A stretch of DNA of 64,000 nt from Turnera subulata (Eukaryota; Streptophyta; Magnoliopsida; Malpighiales; Passifloraceae): contig JAKUCV010001942.1 of assembly GCA_028386065.3 (NCBI GenBank), positions 1 to 64,000 on the forward strand. Direction: 5' to 3'. Positions 11,483-20,344 of this stretch are shown here, piece after piece (the first letter of the stretch is position 1; the number at the start of each line of letters is the position of its first letter). The notes under the pieces were generated by a model. The model saw nothing but the letters and a program-made list of their open reading frames with translations. It had not been told where the DNA came from and did no database searches. The translations under genes were made by a program, and so were the position numbers.

Positions 11483-13214
11483 CCGCCCGATATCAAAACA
11501 TCAACCGGTCCAAAGTCCATTCCTCGGGAAACTGTCCGATATCAAAACCTATACAACAAAACAACATGCTCATATAAATGCACATAATTGGTATGCTATG
11601 ATGCCATAAACTGTAAATTAAACCCCCCTTGGTTATACATCATCATCTCTATAAAATTATTATACTTGCCAAAATATAATTACCAAATATTATTATTTTA
11701 TTTATTTTTCAAAAAGGTATTATTATATATACCTAGTGAAATAATCCCCAGAATATACCATACCATATTTATTTCCAAAACATTTTCATAGTATATATAC
11801 CCCTTTCCTAAAATTATTTATTCTTATAATAATTTTTCAAAGGAAATTCATAATATAATTACATTTTCTCAAAATAATGTTAGTGATATCATTTTATTTT
11901 TTTCCAGTAAAACATATTCATATACTTCATATATATATATTTTCCAAAATACTATAACTCATTCTTACCATATTATTATTAAAATAACAATAACATAATT
12001 ACCTTAGTTTCTTAAAAATAATATAACATGATATTTACTTTACTTATTTTCTCAAAATATATCCATATACTATATATTTATTTTTCTAGAAAATATATAA
12101 CCCATAATATATTTTGTATTTCAAAAAATATAATCATGTAGTCTTTATATATATATTTTTAATGGACTGGCCCAAGGTTCAAGCTCGGCCCAGCATAAAC
12201 CCAAACCCATCAAGCAATAACACCCAGCCCAAGTCAAGGCCCATACCCAAGTTCAAGGCCTGGTCCAAAACCCTGACCTATCTGGGTCTGTCTTGACCCG
12301 TGGGCTTATCCGGGTCGCTTGTCACTCACCTAGCTGAGTTGCAGGTGACGTCCACATGGCGGAACTGGGCGGCGGCAGCGCGATCGGCCAGGCGACGAAG
12401 CGGTGTGACGTGGCGTGCTAGCAAGGCGAGGCCACGTGCAGAGGAGGAAGAGGCGTGAGCGAGGGCGGTTGTTGGTGGTGGTCGTCGGCAGCGGCAAGGC
12501 ACAACCCGGTCTTGCTGCAGCTTGGATCGGCGGTGGCGATACTGGCAGCAGGAAGGAGAAGCAGCGGCGGCGGCAGAGAAGAGATTGGTTGGCACTGCGA
12601 GCGGCGTCAAGGGCAGAGGACTCGTCGTCGGTGGCGCTGGTTGATGGTCGTGGCGGAGGTGTCGGCTGGTGGTTGCTGAAGATGTGGTCTCGGTGTGTGT
12701 TATTATGTTTTTTCTTTCTGGTTTCAAGTTGCACTGGGTGTTCTGCTAGGTACTGGGCAGTGGGTTGTTGCAGAGGTGAGTGGGTGATGGTGAGAGTGAT
12801 GTGCACTGGGACGGCAGGAATCACAGGCTAAAACATGTACAGACACTGGAAATGCACGGGTATCACAGGAAAAGATGAAGCACGGGCAACACAGGAGTAG
12901 GCGACGGCAGCCCGCAGTTATGCACGACTGTGTAGCATGTGAGGCGGGTTCTGTCCGGACCAGAAAATAACTGATACACCTCCTTAGTTATATTTCTGGT
13001 GTGTTTTTCTGAGGATTCCGGGACCCAAAAAATACTAACTTTGGTCCGTAAAATCCACGAAAAAATCACGAGCACGGGAAAAACCTCGGTTTCGAAAAAC
13101 GATGCCCGATTTACCTTGAATTAATTACCCAAGATTAAATTCATTCGGTAAATCACTGTATAACGAATTTTACAGTCCCGGTAAAAATACCAAATTTTTA
13201 CCTGGGCTGTTACA

Positions 13215-13245
13215 TTCTACCCACCTTAAAAAGAATTTCGTCCTC
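13215..13245 (-). promoter_or_regulatory. Polypurine tract region of element 1
   Basis: On the minus strand this reads GAGGACGAAATTC, then a T-rich run, then AAGGTGGGTAGAA, directly abutting the LTR start TGTAACAGCCC. This is the conserved second-strand priming region of Del/Tekay-type elements and fixes the orientation of the whole unit. Confidence 0.8.
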
Positions 13246-13357
13246 AAAATTCCGTCTTATCTGTGGGTCCTACCACGATAAGCTTCTGATGCACTCTACC
13301 AGCTGTCCGAGCTCAACACGATATCCCGTTTATACCCTTACGCGTCTCTGGCTTCCT

Positions 13358-13363
13358 TATAAA
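13358..13363 (+). promoter_or_regulatory. TATA box upstream of the antisense ORF at 13400
   Basis: TATAAA lies 37 bases before the ATG at 13400, on the strand opposite to element transcription. The spacing allows only a very short 5' UTR, so the assignment is tentative. Confidence 0.4.
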
Positions 13364-13399
13364 AACTAAACCTCAAAACCTACAAACTTACTCTCTGCC

Positions 13400-13843
13400 A
13401 TGGATTCTCCCATAAGAACTAGGACGACTTCTGACTTAGAGGAGCTGAGCTATACCGGTGGTGTGAATCCCTTCATGACAGACTCCGATGAAGAACCTCC
13501 GAAGAAACGCTTCAAGACAAACATCATCGGTCTGAAAGAGCACATGGTCATCTCCAAGAGACGGCGAAAGAAACCTGTCGGCAAGGAGGAGCCATCCGGT
13601 CGCACGGATGCTGATGAAAAGAAGGGCAAGGCAACTGCTCTCAGCGATACCCCACTACAGACACTGACGCAACTGAACACTTCATTAAAGAAGGTCAGCT
13701 CGGCGGTGATGCAGATCGAACTGGCGTGTACGGGACTCTCCGCTCAGATCGAGAACATACAAAAACTTGAAAAAGATCTAGAGAAGCAAGTACTCCATAG
13801 AGTACTCCTTCTCTATTGTAAAACTGTTATGAAAAATAAATAA
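13400..13843 (+). CDS. Unrecognised 147-residue ORF inside element 1, antisense to the element
   Basis: I do not recognise this protein. It starts MDSPIRTRTTSDLEELSY. It has an acidic-then-basic region (TDSDEEPPKKRFK near 27-39) and a strong nuclear-localisation-like cluster, SKRRRKKP (about 52-59). The C-terminal half looks like an amphipathic helix or coiled coil (LNTSLKKVSSAVMQIE...IENIQKLEKDLEKQ, about 91-131). It has higher GC and a more balanced codon composition than its surroundings. A TATA box precedes it and AATAAA-type signals follow near 13911. It runs opposite to the retroelement, so it is not gag. It may be captured sequence or a dedicated antisense gene; expression is unproven. 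Confidence 0.45.
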   Translation: MDSPIRTRTTSDLEELSYTGGVNPFMTDSDEEPPKKRFKTNIIGLKEHMVISKRRRKKPVGKEEPSGRTDADEKKGKATALSDTPLQTLTQLNTSLKKVSSAVMQIELACTGLSAQIENIQKLEKDLEKQVLHRVLLLYCKTVMKNK

Positions 13844-13965
13844 ACAAGCTTTTTCCTTTATAAAACAAATCTCTATTTATAATATAAAAACTTATTGAAG
13901 CAGAAGAAAACCAATAAAAAGGAAATAAAATCAAGCATAAAAAAATTAAAACAAAACATGTTTCC

Positions 13966-14283
13966 ATGTCCATCGCTCTAGATCGGACGTATAGGTCCTC
14001 GAACCAGAGAAATGCAACTCGCTTAACTGACGGAGATGTCAGTTCTTCTTGTGAAAAGACGTCTGTTAACTCGCAAGGCGATGATCACGAGAACGTCCTA
14101 TGTCCCTCGAAAGAAACGATATCCACCTGTCCACAAGCCAAAAACGTCTTCCAGATATCGTATCCCTCCATGATGTCCAAACAGGTGCAACCTGTCACAC
14201 ATGCACTCTACTCGAGGTATGGTCCCATCAACCTGGCCACAACGGTCACAGATGCATGTGATAAAAGATGCAGGAAAATATAG
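13966..14283 (+). CDS. Unrecognised 105-residue ORF inside element 1, antisense to the element
   Basis: The frame starts MSIALDRTYRSSNQRN and ends with CDKRCRKI. It is rich in Ser, Thr and Cys with no recognisable domain, signal peptide or membrane segment. It lies 123 bases after the stop of the ORF at 13400, on the same strand, and could be an exon or fragment of the same unit. Coding status is doubtful. Confidence 0.25.
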   Translation: MSIALDRTYRSSNQRNATRLTDGDVSSSCEKTSVNSQGDDHENVLCPSKETISTCPQAKNVFQISYPSMMSKQVQPVTHALYSRYGPINLATTVTDACDKRCRKI

Positions 14284-14493
14284 AAAAAGCTATAAAAAGA
14301 AACGCCAAGATAGCCAGGGCGAAAGAAAATGGTGAGATAGAAAAGAGCTCAAATACACTTATGTTTGTAGCCCGAAAACCACATAAAGTGACGAAGCAAA
14401 ATTTTGAACCATGGCAAAATTTTCAAAAAGCAAAATCTTGAAGATCGTAACGGTTTGGAGTTTTGTAAAAAGAATCTACTTTCCCTATCCCCG

Positions 14494-14800
14494 AAAAATA
14501 TTTTACTTTATTTTCTTTTTCTTTTTTTTTTCTTGTTTTTCTTGTTTTTCTTCTCTTTTTTTCACTATTTACTTCTCCTCCTTTTTTTATTTTCTTACTT
14601 TTTCTCCCTCTTTTTTTCCCATTTCCATCTCTTCTTTTTTTGTTTTTTCTTCTATTTCTTTTTTTCTTTCCTTTTCTCTTCTTTTACTTTATTTTTTTCT
14701 TCTTTTCTTTTCTATTTCCTTCTTCTTCTTTTTCTTCTTCTTTTTCCTTTTTCTTTCTTCTTTTTTTTTACCTTCTTTTTTTTCGGGAACAAGTGGGGTC
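14494..14800 (+). repeat. Long polypyrimidine (T/C) tract
   Basis: About 300 bases are almost purely T with scattered C on the plus strand. The two Phe/Ser/Leu-rich ORFs here are artefacts of this composition. It separates the ORFs at 13400 and 13966 from the ORF at 14969. Confidence 0.9.
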
Positions 14801-14843
14801 TATACTTTGAAAAATAAAACGGTAACCATACTCCCACTAAGGG

Positions 14844-14850
14844 TATAAAA
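14844..14850 (+). promoter_or_regulatory. TATA box upstream of the antisense ORF at 14969
   Basis: The sequence gggTATAAAAgacag is a near-consensus plant TATA box 119 bases before the ATG at 14969. It directly follows the polypyrimidine tract. Confidence 0.5.
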
Positions 14851-14968
14851 GACAGTGCGGTGAGAAACAAATCATCAAAAACATTTCAAAAGCGAGTTTT
14901 GTAAAACACGTTTAGAAAAATTAAACACAAAACACATTCAGAAAAAACACATAACTCGCCCTGACAGA

Positions 14969-15382
14969 ATGCCTGCTCCATCATCTGTGTTCTTCGTCGA
15001 GGGTGCCTCCCTCGGAAGAAGAAACCGGTTGGCCTACAGTCTGATCAACGAATGTCCAGAGGAACTACCAAGCGAGCTCGGCAGGATGCCTCGTCTGGTC
15101 TTCGTTGACGAACTCTACTCCTCCAGGTTCTTCGTCACTCCCATGGAAGAGACGTTCTTCCTGGAGGATCAAAGCACTCTGAGAACCTCCTTCTACGGCT
15201 CGGCCAATTCCGTCATGTTTTTCATTTCTGAAAGACTTCAGGAATTCAACCTAGAGCCCACTTGCCAATTCCTCGACCAAGGTACCTACTACCAGCTTTC
15301 GATGACTGCCCAGAGTGACTCGGTTACCACCAACTTGGCCAAAGGCCCGACTACTGGTGTGGAACTGCAGAGGAATCGCTAG
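14969..15382 (+). CDS. Unrecognised 137-residue ORF inside element 1, overlapping a LINE endonuclease fragment
   Basis: The frame starts MPAPSSVFFVEGASLGRRN and has a balanced globular composition, with segments such as MPRLVFVDELYSSRFF and FFISERLQEFNLEP. I cannot assign a family. It has a good upstream TATA box and GC content well above the flanks. Its last ~8 codons overlap, in another frame, the WNCRG start of a LINE-type endonuclease (15360 on), so the natural C-terminus may have been lost at that junction. It is antisense to the retrotransposon. Confidence 0.4.
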   Translation: MPAPSSVFFVEGASLGRRNRLAYSLINECPEELPSELGRMPRLVFVDELYSSRFFVTPMEETFFLEDQSTLRTSFYGSANSVMFFISERLQEFNLEPTCQFLDQGTYYQLSMTAQSDSVTTNLAKGPTTGVELQRNR

Positions 15383-15642
15383 GCGTTCCCAGGAGTTCGC
15401 GCGTACCCTGAGGGATCTGAAGAACTAGTACAAGCCCAACATAGTTCTGCTCAAGGAGACCCAGTGGCAGCCTGAAGACAATCACGGTGTCATCCCACTT
15501 TGGTTCCCTCCAGCAAACCGGTTCGAGCTTCCTGGCCAGAACAACACGGGCGGTATGTGGTTCTCGTGGAACGATAGCATCAGGGTCAACATTACCAATG
15601 ACCCTAATAGCTTCAGGGTCAACGTTGTACCAGGAAGATAAA
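15360..15642 (+). pseudogene. LINE ORF2 endonuclease (EEP fold) N-terminal fragment
   Basis: The frame starting at 15360 reads WNCRGIARRSQEFARTLRDLKN, a stop codon, then YKPNIVLLKETQ and later GGMWFSWNDSIRVN. WNCRG, the P-x-I-x-x-L-x-E-T metal-binding motif and GG-x-W-x-x-W are hallmarks of the apurinic-like endonuclease at the start of plant L1 ORF2. One in-frame stop and the lack of later endonuclease and RT motifs make it a dead fragment. The segment between ETQ and GGMW does not resemble the family. Confidence 0.65.
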
Positions 15643-15889
15643 TAATTTTAATAATAATAATAATGTAATAATAATATTAGTAATAATAATAATATTTATG
15701 TTTCTGCATGTTTATGGCATCAATTACCTCTTATGTGAATGTTCTGTGGCAAGCAGGCGTCCCTCAACTGGATCCGTCATGTACTAACTAAATGATATAA
15801 ATGCAATATAGTAAACATATGGAGCGAGCTATGCATAGCAAATAAGCAAACAATCACCCAAGGACCTACCGCCCGCTCCGCTACCAAAA
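15643..15889 (-). other. Leader of element 1 including the PBS-like sequence
   Basis: On the minus strand the LTR end (cat ttca) is followed two bases later by TTGGTAGCGGAGC (about 15875-15887), identical to the PBS-like sequence of the nested element. The rest contains an AAT/ATT microsatellite (15645-15700) and no gene. Confidence 0.65.
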
Positions 15890-18800
15890 TGAAATGACCC
15901 GACCTCTAATTATCCAACTCACAGTATTTACTGGACAACAGTGCCGACACGTGGCACAAACAATGTAAATATCAGAAATAACGGCCCAACATCAAAAACA
16001 CGTCACCCGAGCCCAGGGACCCAAAATATAGCACAACGGAAGCAAAATTTAATCTCAATATCAACATATGCAAAACCTGATGCAATCTAATGGATCCGAG
16101 TCCTGCCCGAGGGATAACACCCCTTTCGTCCCTGCTCGACGGGTGGGTCTTGCGCAGCCTGTCTGGAATGCATCATACCTGAACCACAAATAACCCAACC
16201 TACAGGATGAAAGCCCGCAGGTGAGGGGTGAGTCCGAAGTGCTCACCAACCAAGGATAAACAGAGATATGCAGGCAACCATAATACTTTCGAAGAAAATA
16301 CCAGCAAAAGACAACTCAAGAATCAACCAAATCATGACTGAGTCAAGACCAAAAGAATATTTTATTATTACTACCAATTTTATCTTCCGGGCCCCGTCAC
16401 GAATAAGCTAGGGTCGTACCAGGTTATCAACCTGTTCCTGGTGCCAGATCAAAAAGAACCCGGGATCAACATCCCAATAACAAATCTCAGGGATCAACAT
16501 CCCAATAACAAATCTCAGGGATCAATATCCCAATCACAATCTTAGGGATCAACATCCCAATCAAACCGGCATCAACATGCCCATCACAGGTAACCCAGAT
16601 CATGGCCACCACAAAAACAGTCTCAAACCATCCGGTCGTACCTCTACTAACCACGTGACAATTAAGTCATATCCATTCCAAAACCAAATCACAGGAATCG
16701 ACATCCCAAACCCAAAACCAGAAAATACGACTCACTCATTAAGTTTTCTAATTTTAATATCTGAGCCCTGTCGCTTGACAAGCTAGGGTCGTACCTGGTT
16801 ATTAACTAATTCTGGATGCCATGCCAAACATAACCCGGGATCAACATCCCAATATCCAAATCAAATCGGGATCAACATCCCATAACCAAGAAACCGGCCA
16901 CAACACCACAAAACTAGCCTCTAACCATCTAGTCGTACCACTACTCTCCGCGTGACAATAAAATCATCATCTCAAATCAACTTCCAATTTCCATTTCCTT
17001 TTTCCCAATTATCCATATCACAGTTTATTCCAATTATCCAATCACAACACAGTCTATCGACAATAATCACAATATCTATAACAGTCAAACAAATATCCAA
17101 CTTCCTATTAACTCAAGTTATACAACAGACCAATCCATCAACAGTTTCATAACACCAATTATTCAGAATCCAACATCAATCACAACACAGTATCCAAGGA
17201 ACCAATAACAGTCAACACAGCTGTTCAATCAAGCAAATCAACATCATAACAACAACAACAACAATAACTAAAGCAGCTAAATAACCAACACAATTCCATA
17301 TCATCAAATATCCAACAACAATATATATCAGCACACAACTTGTTCAATCAACAACAAAGCACATCCAAGTATCAAGAACACACAACAGTATTATAGGTAA
17401 CATATCAAGGGTTATTCATCCTCACCTTAACCGATTACTTAGCTCTGAAAACATCAACTGCTCCAATACTGGTTCCTCAGGAAACTGCCCGATATCAAAA
17501 CTTATACAACAAAACAACATGCTCACATAAATGCACATAATTGGTATGCTCTGATGCCATAAACTGTAAATTAAACCCCCCTTGGTTATACGTCATCATC
17601 TCCATAAAATTATTATACTTGCCAAAATATAATTACCAAATATTATGATTTTATTTATTTTTCAAAAAGGTATTATTATATATACTTAGTGAAATATTCC
17701 CCAGAATATACAATACCATATTTATTTCCAAAACATTTTCATAGTATATATACCCCTTTCCTAAAATTATTTACTCTTATAATAATTTTTCAAAGGAAAT
17801 TCATATTATAATTACATTTTCCCAAAATAATGTTAGTGATATCATTTTATTTTTTTCCAGTAAAACATATTCATATACTTCATATATATTCCAAAATACT
17901 ATAACTCATTCTTACCATATTATTATTAAAATAACTATAACATAATTACCTTAGCTTCTTGAAAATAATATAACATGATAATTACTTTACTTATTTTCTC
18001 AAAATATATCCATATACTATATATTTATTTTTCCAGAAAATATATAACCCATATTATATTTTGTATTTCGAAAAATATAATCATGTAGTCTTTTTATATA
18101 TATTTTTAACGGACTGGCCCAAGGTTCAAGCCCGGCCCAGCACAAACCCAAACCCATCAAGCCATAACACCCAGCCCAAGTCAAGGCCCATACCCAAGCT
18201 CAAGGCCCGTCACTCACCTAGTTGAGTTGCAGGTGACGTCCACATGGCGGAATTGGGCGGCGGCAGCGCGATCGGCCAGGCGACGAAGCGGTGTGATGCA
18301 GCGTGCTAGCAAGGCGAGGCCACGAGCAGAGGAGGAAGAGGCATGAGCGAGGGCGGTTGTTGGTGGTGGTCGTCAGCAGTGGCAAGGAACAACCCGGTCT
18401 TGCTGCAGCTTGGCTCGGTAGTGGCGATACTGGCAGTAGGAAGGAGAAGCAGCGGCAGCGGCAGAGAAGAGGTTGGTTGGCACTGCAAGCGGCATCAACG
18501 GCAGAGGACTCGCCGGATGGCTTGCCTCGATCCGGTGCTGCTCGTCGTCGGTGGCGCTGGCTGATGGTCGTGGCGGAGGTGACGGTTGGTGGTTGCTGAA
18601 GATGTGGTCTCAGTGTGTGTTATTATTTTTTTTCTTTCTGTTTTCAGGTTGCACTGGGTGTTCTGCTAAGTACTGGGCAGTGGGTTGTTGCAGAGGTGAG
18701 TGGATGATGGTGAGAGTGATGTGCATTGGGAAGGCAGGAATCACAGGCTAAAACATGTACAGACACTGGCAATGCACGGGTATCACAGGAAAAGATGAAG

Positions 18801-19133
18801 CACGGGCGACACAGGAGTAGGCGGCGGCAGCCCACAGTTATGCACTACTATGCAGCATGTGAGGCGGGTTTTGTCCGGACCAGAAAATAACTGATACACC
18901 TCCTTAATTATATTTCTGGTGTGTTTTCTGAGGATTCCGGGACCTGAAAAATACTAACTTTGGTTCGTAATATCCACGGAAAAATCACGAGCGTGGGAAA
19001 AACCTCGGTTTCGAAAAACGATGCCCGATTTACCTTGAATTAATTACCCAAGATTAAATTCATTCAGTAAATCACTGTATAACGACTTTTACAGTCCCAG
19101 TAAAAATACCAAATTTTTATCTGGGCTTTTACA
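15890..19133 (-). repeat. 5' LTR of element 1 (3244 bp)
   Basis: It starts tgaaatgacccgacctct and ends gggcttttaca, and aligns throughout with the left LTR. It differs by substitutions and indels, such as extra bases near 16120 and near 18517 relative to the left copy. It keeps the dyad array, including GGCATCAACATGCC at 16568-16581. The GC-rich block at 18240-18750 contains frames that differ from those in the left LTR and is not treated as a gene. Confidence 0.88.
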
Positions 19134-19138
19134 GATTA

Positions 19139-19688
19139 AGTTATAAATTATATAAAAAAATTATAAATAAATAATTGTTGACAGTATAACGTTGATGTCA
19201 GAAAGGATTCTGCCAACATCTCCAACAAGAGTGGAGTTGATGTCAATGCTTATTGAGTTATGCTATAAAAAGTAACTTGGCTAATTTAGCAACATCTTAA
19301 AAAAGTCAAAGGATTCTGCCAAAGTTATAATTTGGCCAACATCTCTCACTTGGCTAAAACTCCAGTGAAGCCATGCTCAAAGAAGAGACCCTGAACCCTT
19401 TGACTGGCCATAGGTGCTTTAAGTACTCCATACGCGCACTTGGATAGCCAGGGTTTCTGGTGTAGGGGTAAAGACAAGGTTTGGTTTGTATGTCGGTGAA
19501 GTGACGTGATGAGGTGCTTGACTCGGGTCGCCTATTAGGGTTACAACGAAGCTCTTGCGTTGCTCCAGAACGGTACAAAGAGACTGTTGTGGTACCTTAC
19601 TGCGGAGATGTGACTTGTCTCTTGCAATGTTGGCAGAAAGTAGACTCGTATCAACCTTAAGAGCATTGATGTCAGAAAGGATTCTGCC
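19139..19688. other. Intergenic stretch with a direct repeat
   Basis: No gene is recognised. The word ttgatgtcagaaaggattctgccaac occurs near 19192 and again near 19664, about 470 bases apart, with a degenerate copy near 19305. The stretch looks like shuffled repeat DNA next to a LINE RT fragment. Confidence 0.45.
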
Positions 19689-19848
19689 AACCTCATTATG
19701 TCTTATATTTCATCAAGTACTATGCATATTTGGAATGGTGAAATTACAAAAGTTTTTAGCCCAGCCACAGATGTGCGCGAAGGAAACCCTCTCTCCCAAT
19801 ATAGTTTTTGTTTGTGCATTGAATGTCTCTCTCACTTTTCTCGTTTAG
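19689..19848 (+). pseudogene. LINE reverse transcriptase fragment
   Basis: The frame reads IMSYISSSTMHIWNGE, then VREGNPLSQYSFCLCIECLSH. This corresponds to the plant L1 RT segment around the R-[QE]-G-[DN]-P-L-S-x-Y motif. About 50 residues are present with no catalytic YxDD, and the frame is lost right after. The sequence then passes into what looks like the 5' leader of another LINE. Confidence 0.65.
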
Positions 19849-20070
19849 GGTTTCCAAATCAGTTAAAAGTTCATCATCACCACCACCAGATCTAGTCCAA
19901 AATATTCTAAATCACCCTCTATACTCCTCCCTAATCCACTTCTCCACACTTTCACTATTCCAATCCCAATTTTCTTTCTACTCTCCAGCAGTTGTAAGAA
20001 AAGAGTACCATTTTTTTATGGAAGTATTGAGTACCGGCTTGTTTCGGCTTTGCTCTCGCTCTGTTTACCA

Positions 20071-20344
20071 ATGGCAGGAACTTCAAAACTTGTAATAGAT
20101 CTAAGTGACAGAGACGAGTACATACCATCGGACGAGGCAAGCTTAGGCTCACTGTTGGCTCGCATGTACATAGTCGGCAAGATCTACTCGGATCGACGCG
20201 TGATTCCATCTCAAGTGAGGCAGCAATTGAAGGAAATTTGGTATATTAAAGGTGACTTCAAGGTCATCCCGAAGCAGAATAACCTATTCCTTTTGGGTTT
20301 TGAGTTGGAAGAAGATAAGAAGCATGTTCAGAAGGGCTCCCATT
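20071..20344 (+). pseudogene. LINE ORF1 (DUF4283-type), N-terminal part, interrupted by a solo LTR
   Basis: The frame starts MAGTSKLVIDLSDRDEY and continues through RQQLKEIWYIKGDFKVIPKQ and FLLGFELEEDKKHV, the usual N-terminal pattern of the gag-like ORF1 of plant L1 elements. It is cut at 20344 by the solo LTR (20345-23170); ORF1 sequence resumes after the LTR. Confidence 0.7.

Larger units (their letters stand above)
7892..11494 (+). mobile_element. Truncated plus-strand Tekay-like retrotransposon: 5' LTR, PBS and start of gag
   Basis: A complete LTR (7892-11020, tgtaacgccccggattttc ... gggcgtttca, 3129 bp) is followed by a PBS-like sequence and a short gag start, which breaks off near 11480. 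Host LTR sequence resumes at about 11495 (aaaacatcaac, matching the intact LTR after ctctga near 17450). The 3' part of gag, all of pol and the 3' LTR are missing. The right junction carries the short filler gcgccgcccgatatc. Confidence 0.85.
6355..13214 (-). repeat. 3' LTR of element 1, split by a nested insertion
   Basis: It starts tgaaacgacccgacctct and ends gggctgttaca. The segments 6355-7891 and 11495-13214 align end to end with the right LTR (15890-19133). The first segment contains an array of GGGAT-loop-ATCCC dyads (for example 6931-6944, 6986-6999, 7274-7287, 7303-7316, 7334-7347). The second contains an AT-rich core (11590-12160) and a GC-rich block (12300-12830) whose open frames are not conserved as proteins between the two LTRs. 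Confidence 0.88.
6355..19133 (-). mobile_element. Non-autonomous Tekay/Del-like Ty3/gypsy LTR retrotransposon with an interrupted 3' LTR
   Basis: Two long LTRs in the same reverse orientation bracket an internal region (13215-15889), and GATTA flanks the whole unit (6350-6354 and 19134-19138). The LTRs run tg...ca and, once the nested insertion is removed, are about 3257 and 3244 bp. The polypurine end carries the GAGGACGAAATTC...AAGGTGGGTAGAA signature typical of the Del/Tekay chromoviruses. A primer-binding-site-like sequence adjoins the right-hand (5') LTR. No gag, protease, RT or integrase is found in the element's own orientation, so it must have moved with proteins supplied by another element. 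Confidence 0.88.

Noticed and set aside
12326..12831. Overlapping 130-160-codon frames on both strands in a GC-rich LTR block (also 18303-18751, 22131-22933 and 52690-53556)
   Set aside because: The frames differ between the LTR copies and are Arg/Ser/Pro-rich by composition; they look like GC-rich LTR sequence, not genes.
14404..14848. 137- and 145-codon Phe/Leu/Ser-rich frames
   Set aside because: They are produced by the T/C tract and carry no protein signal.
19354..19578. 74-codon minus-strand frame (MYRSGATQELRCNPNRRPESS...)
   Set aside because: It briefly suggested an rDNA-antisense-like sequence, but I could not match the flanks to rRNA; left unassigned.
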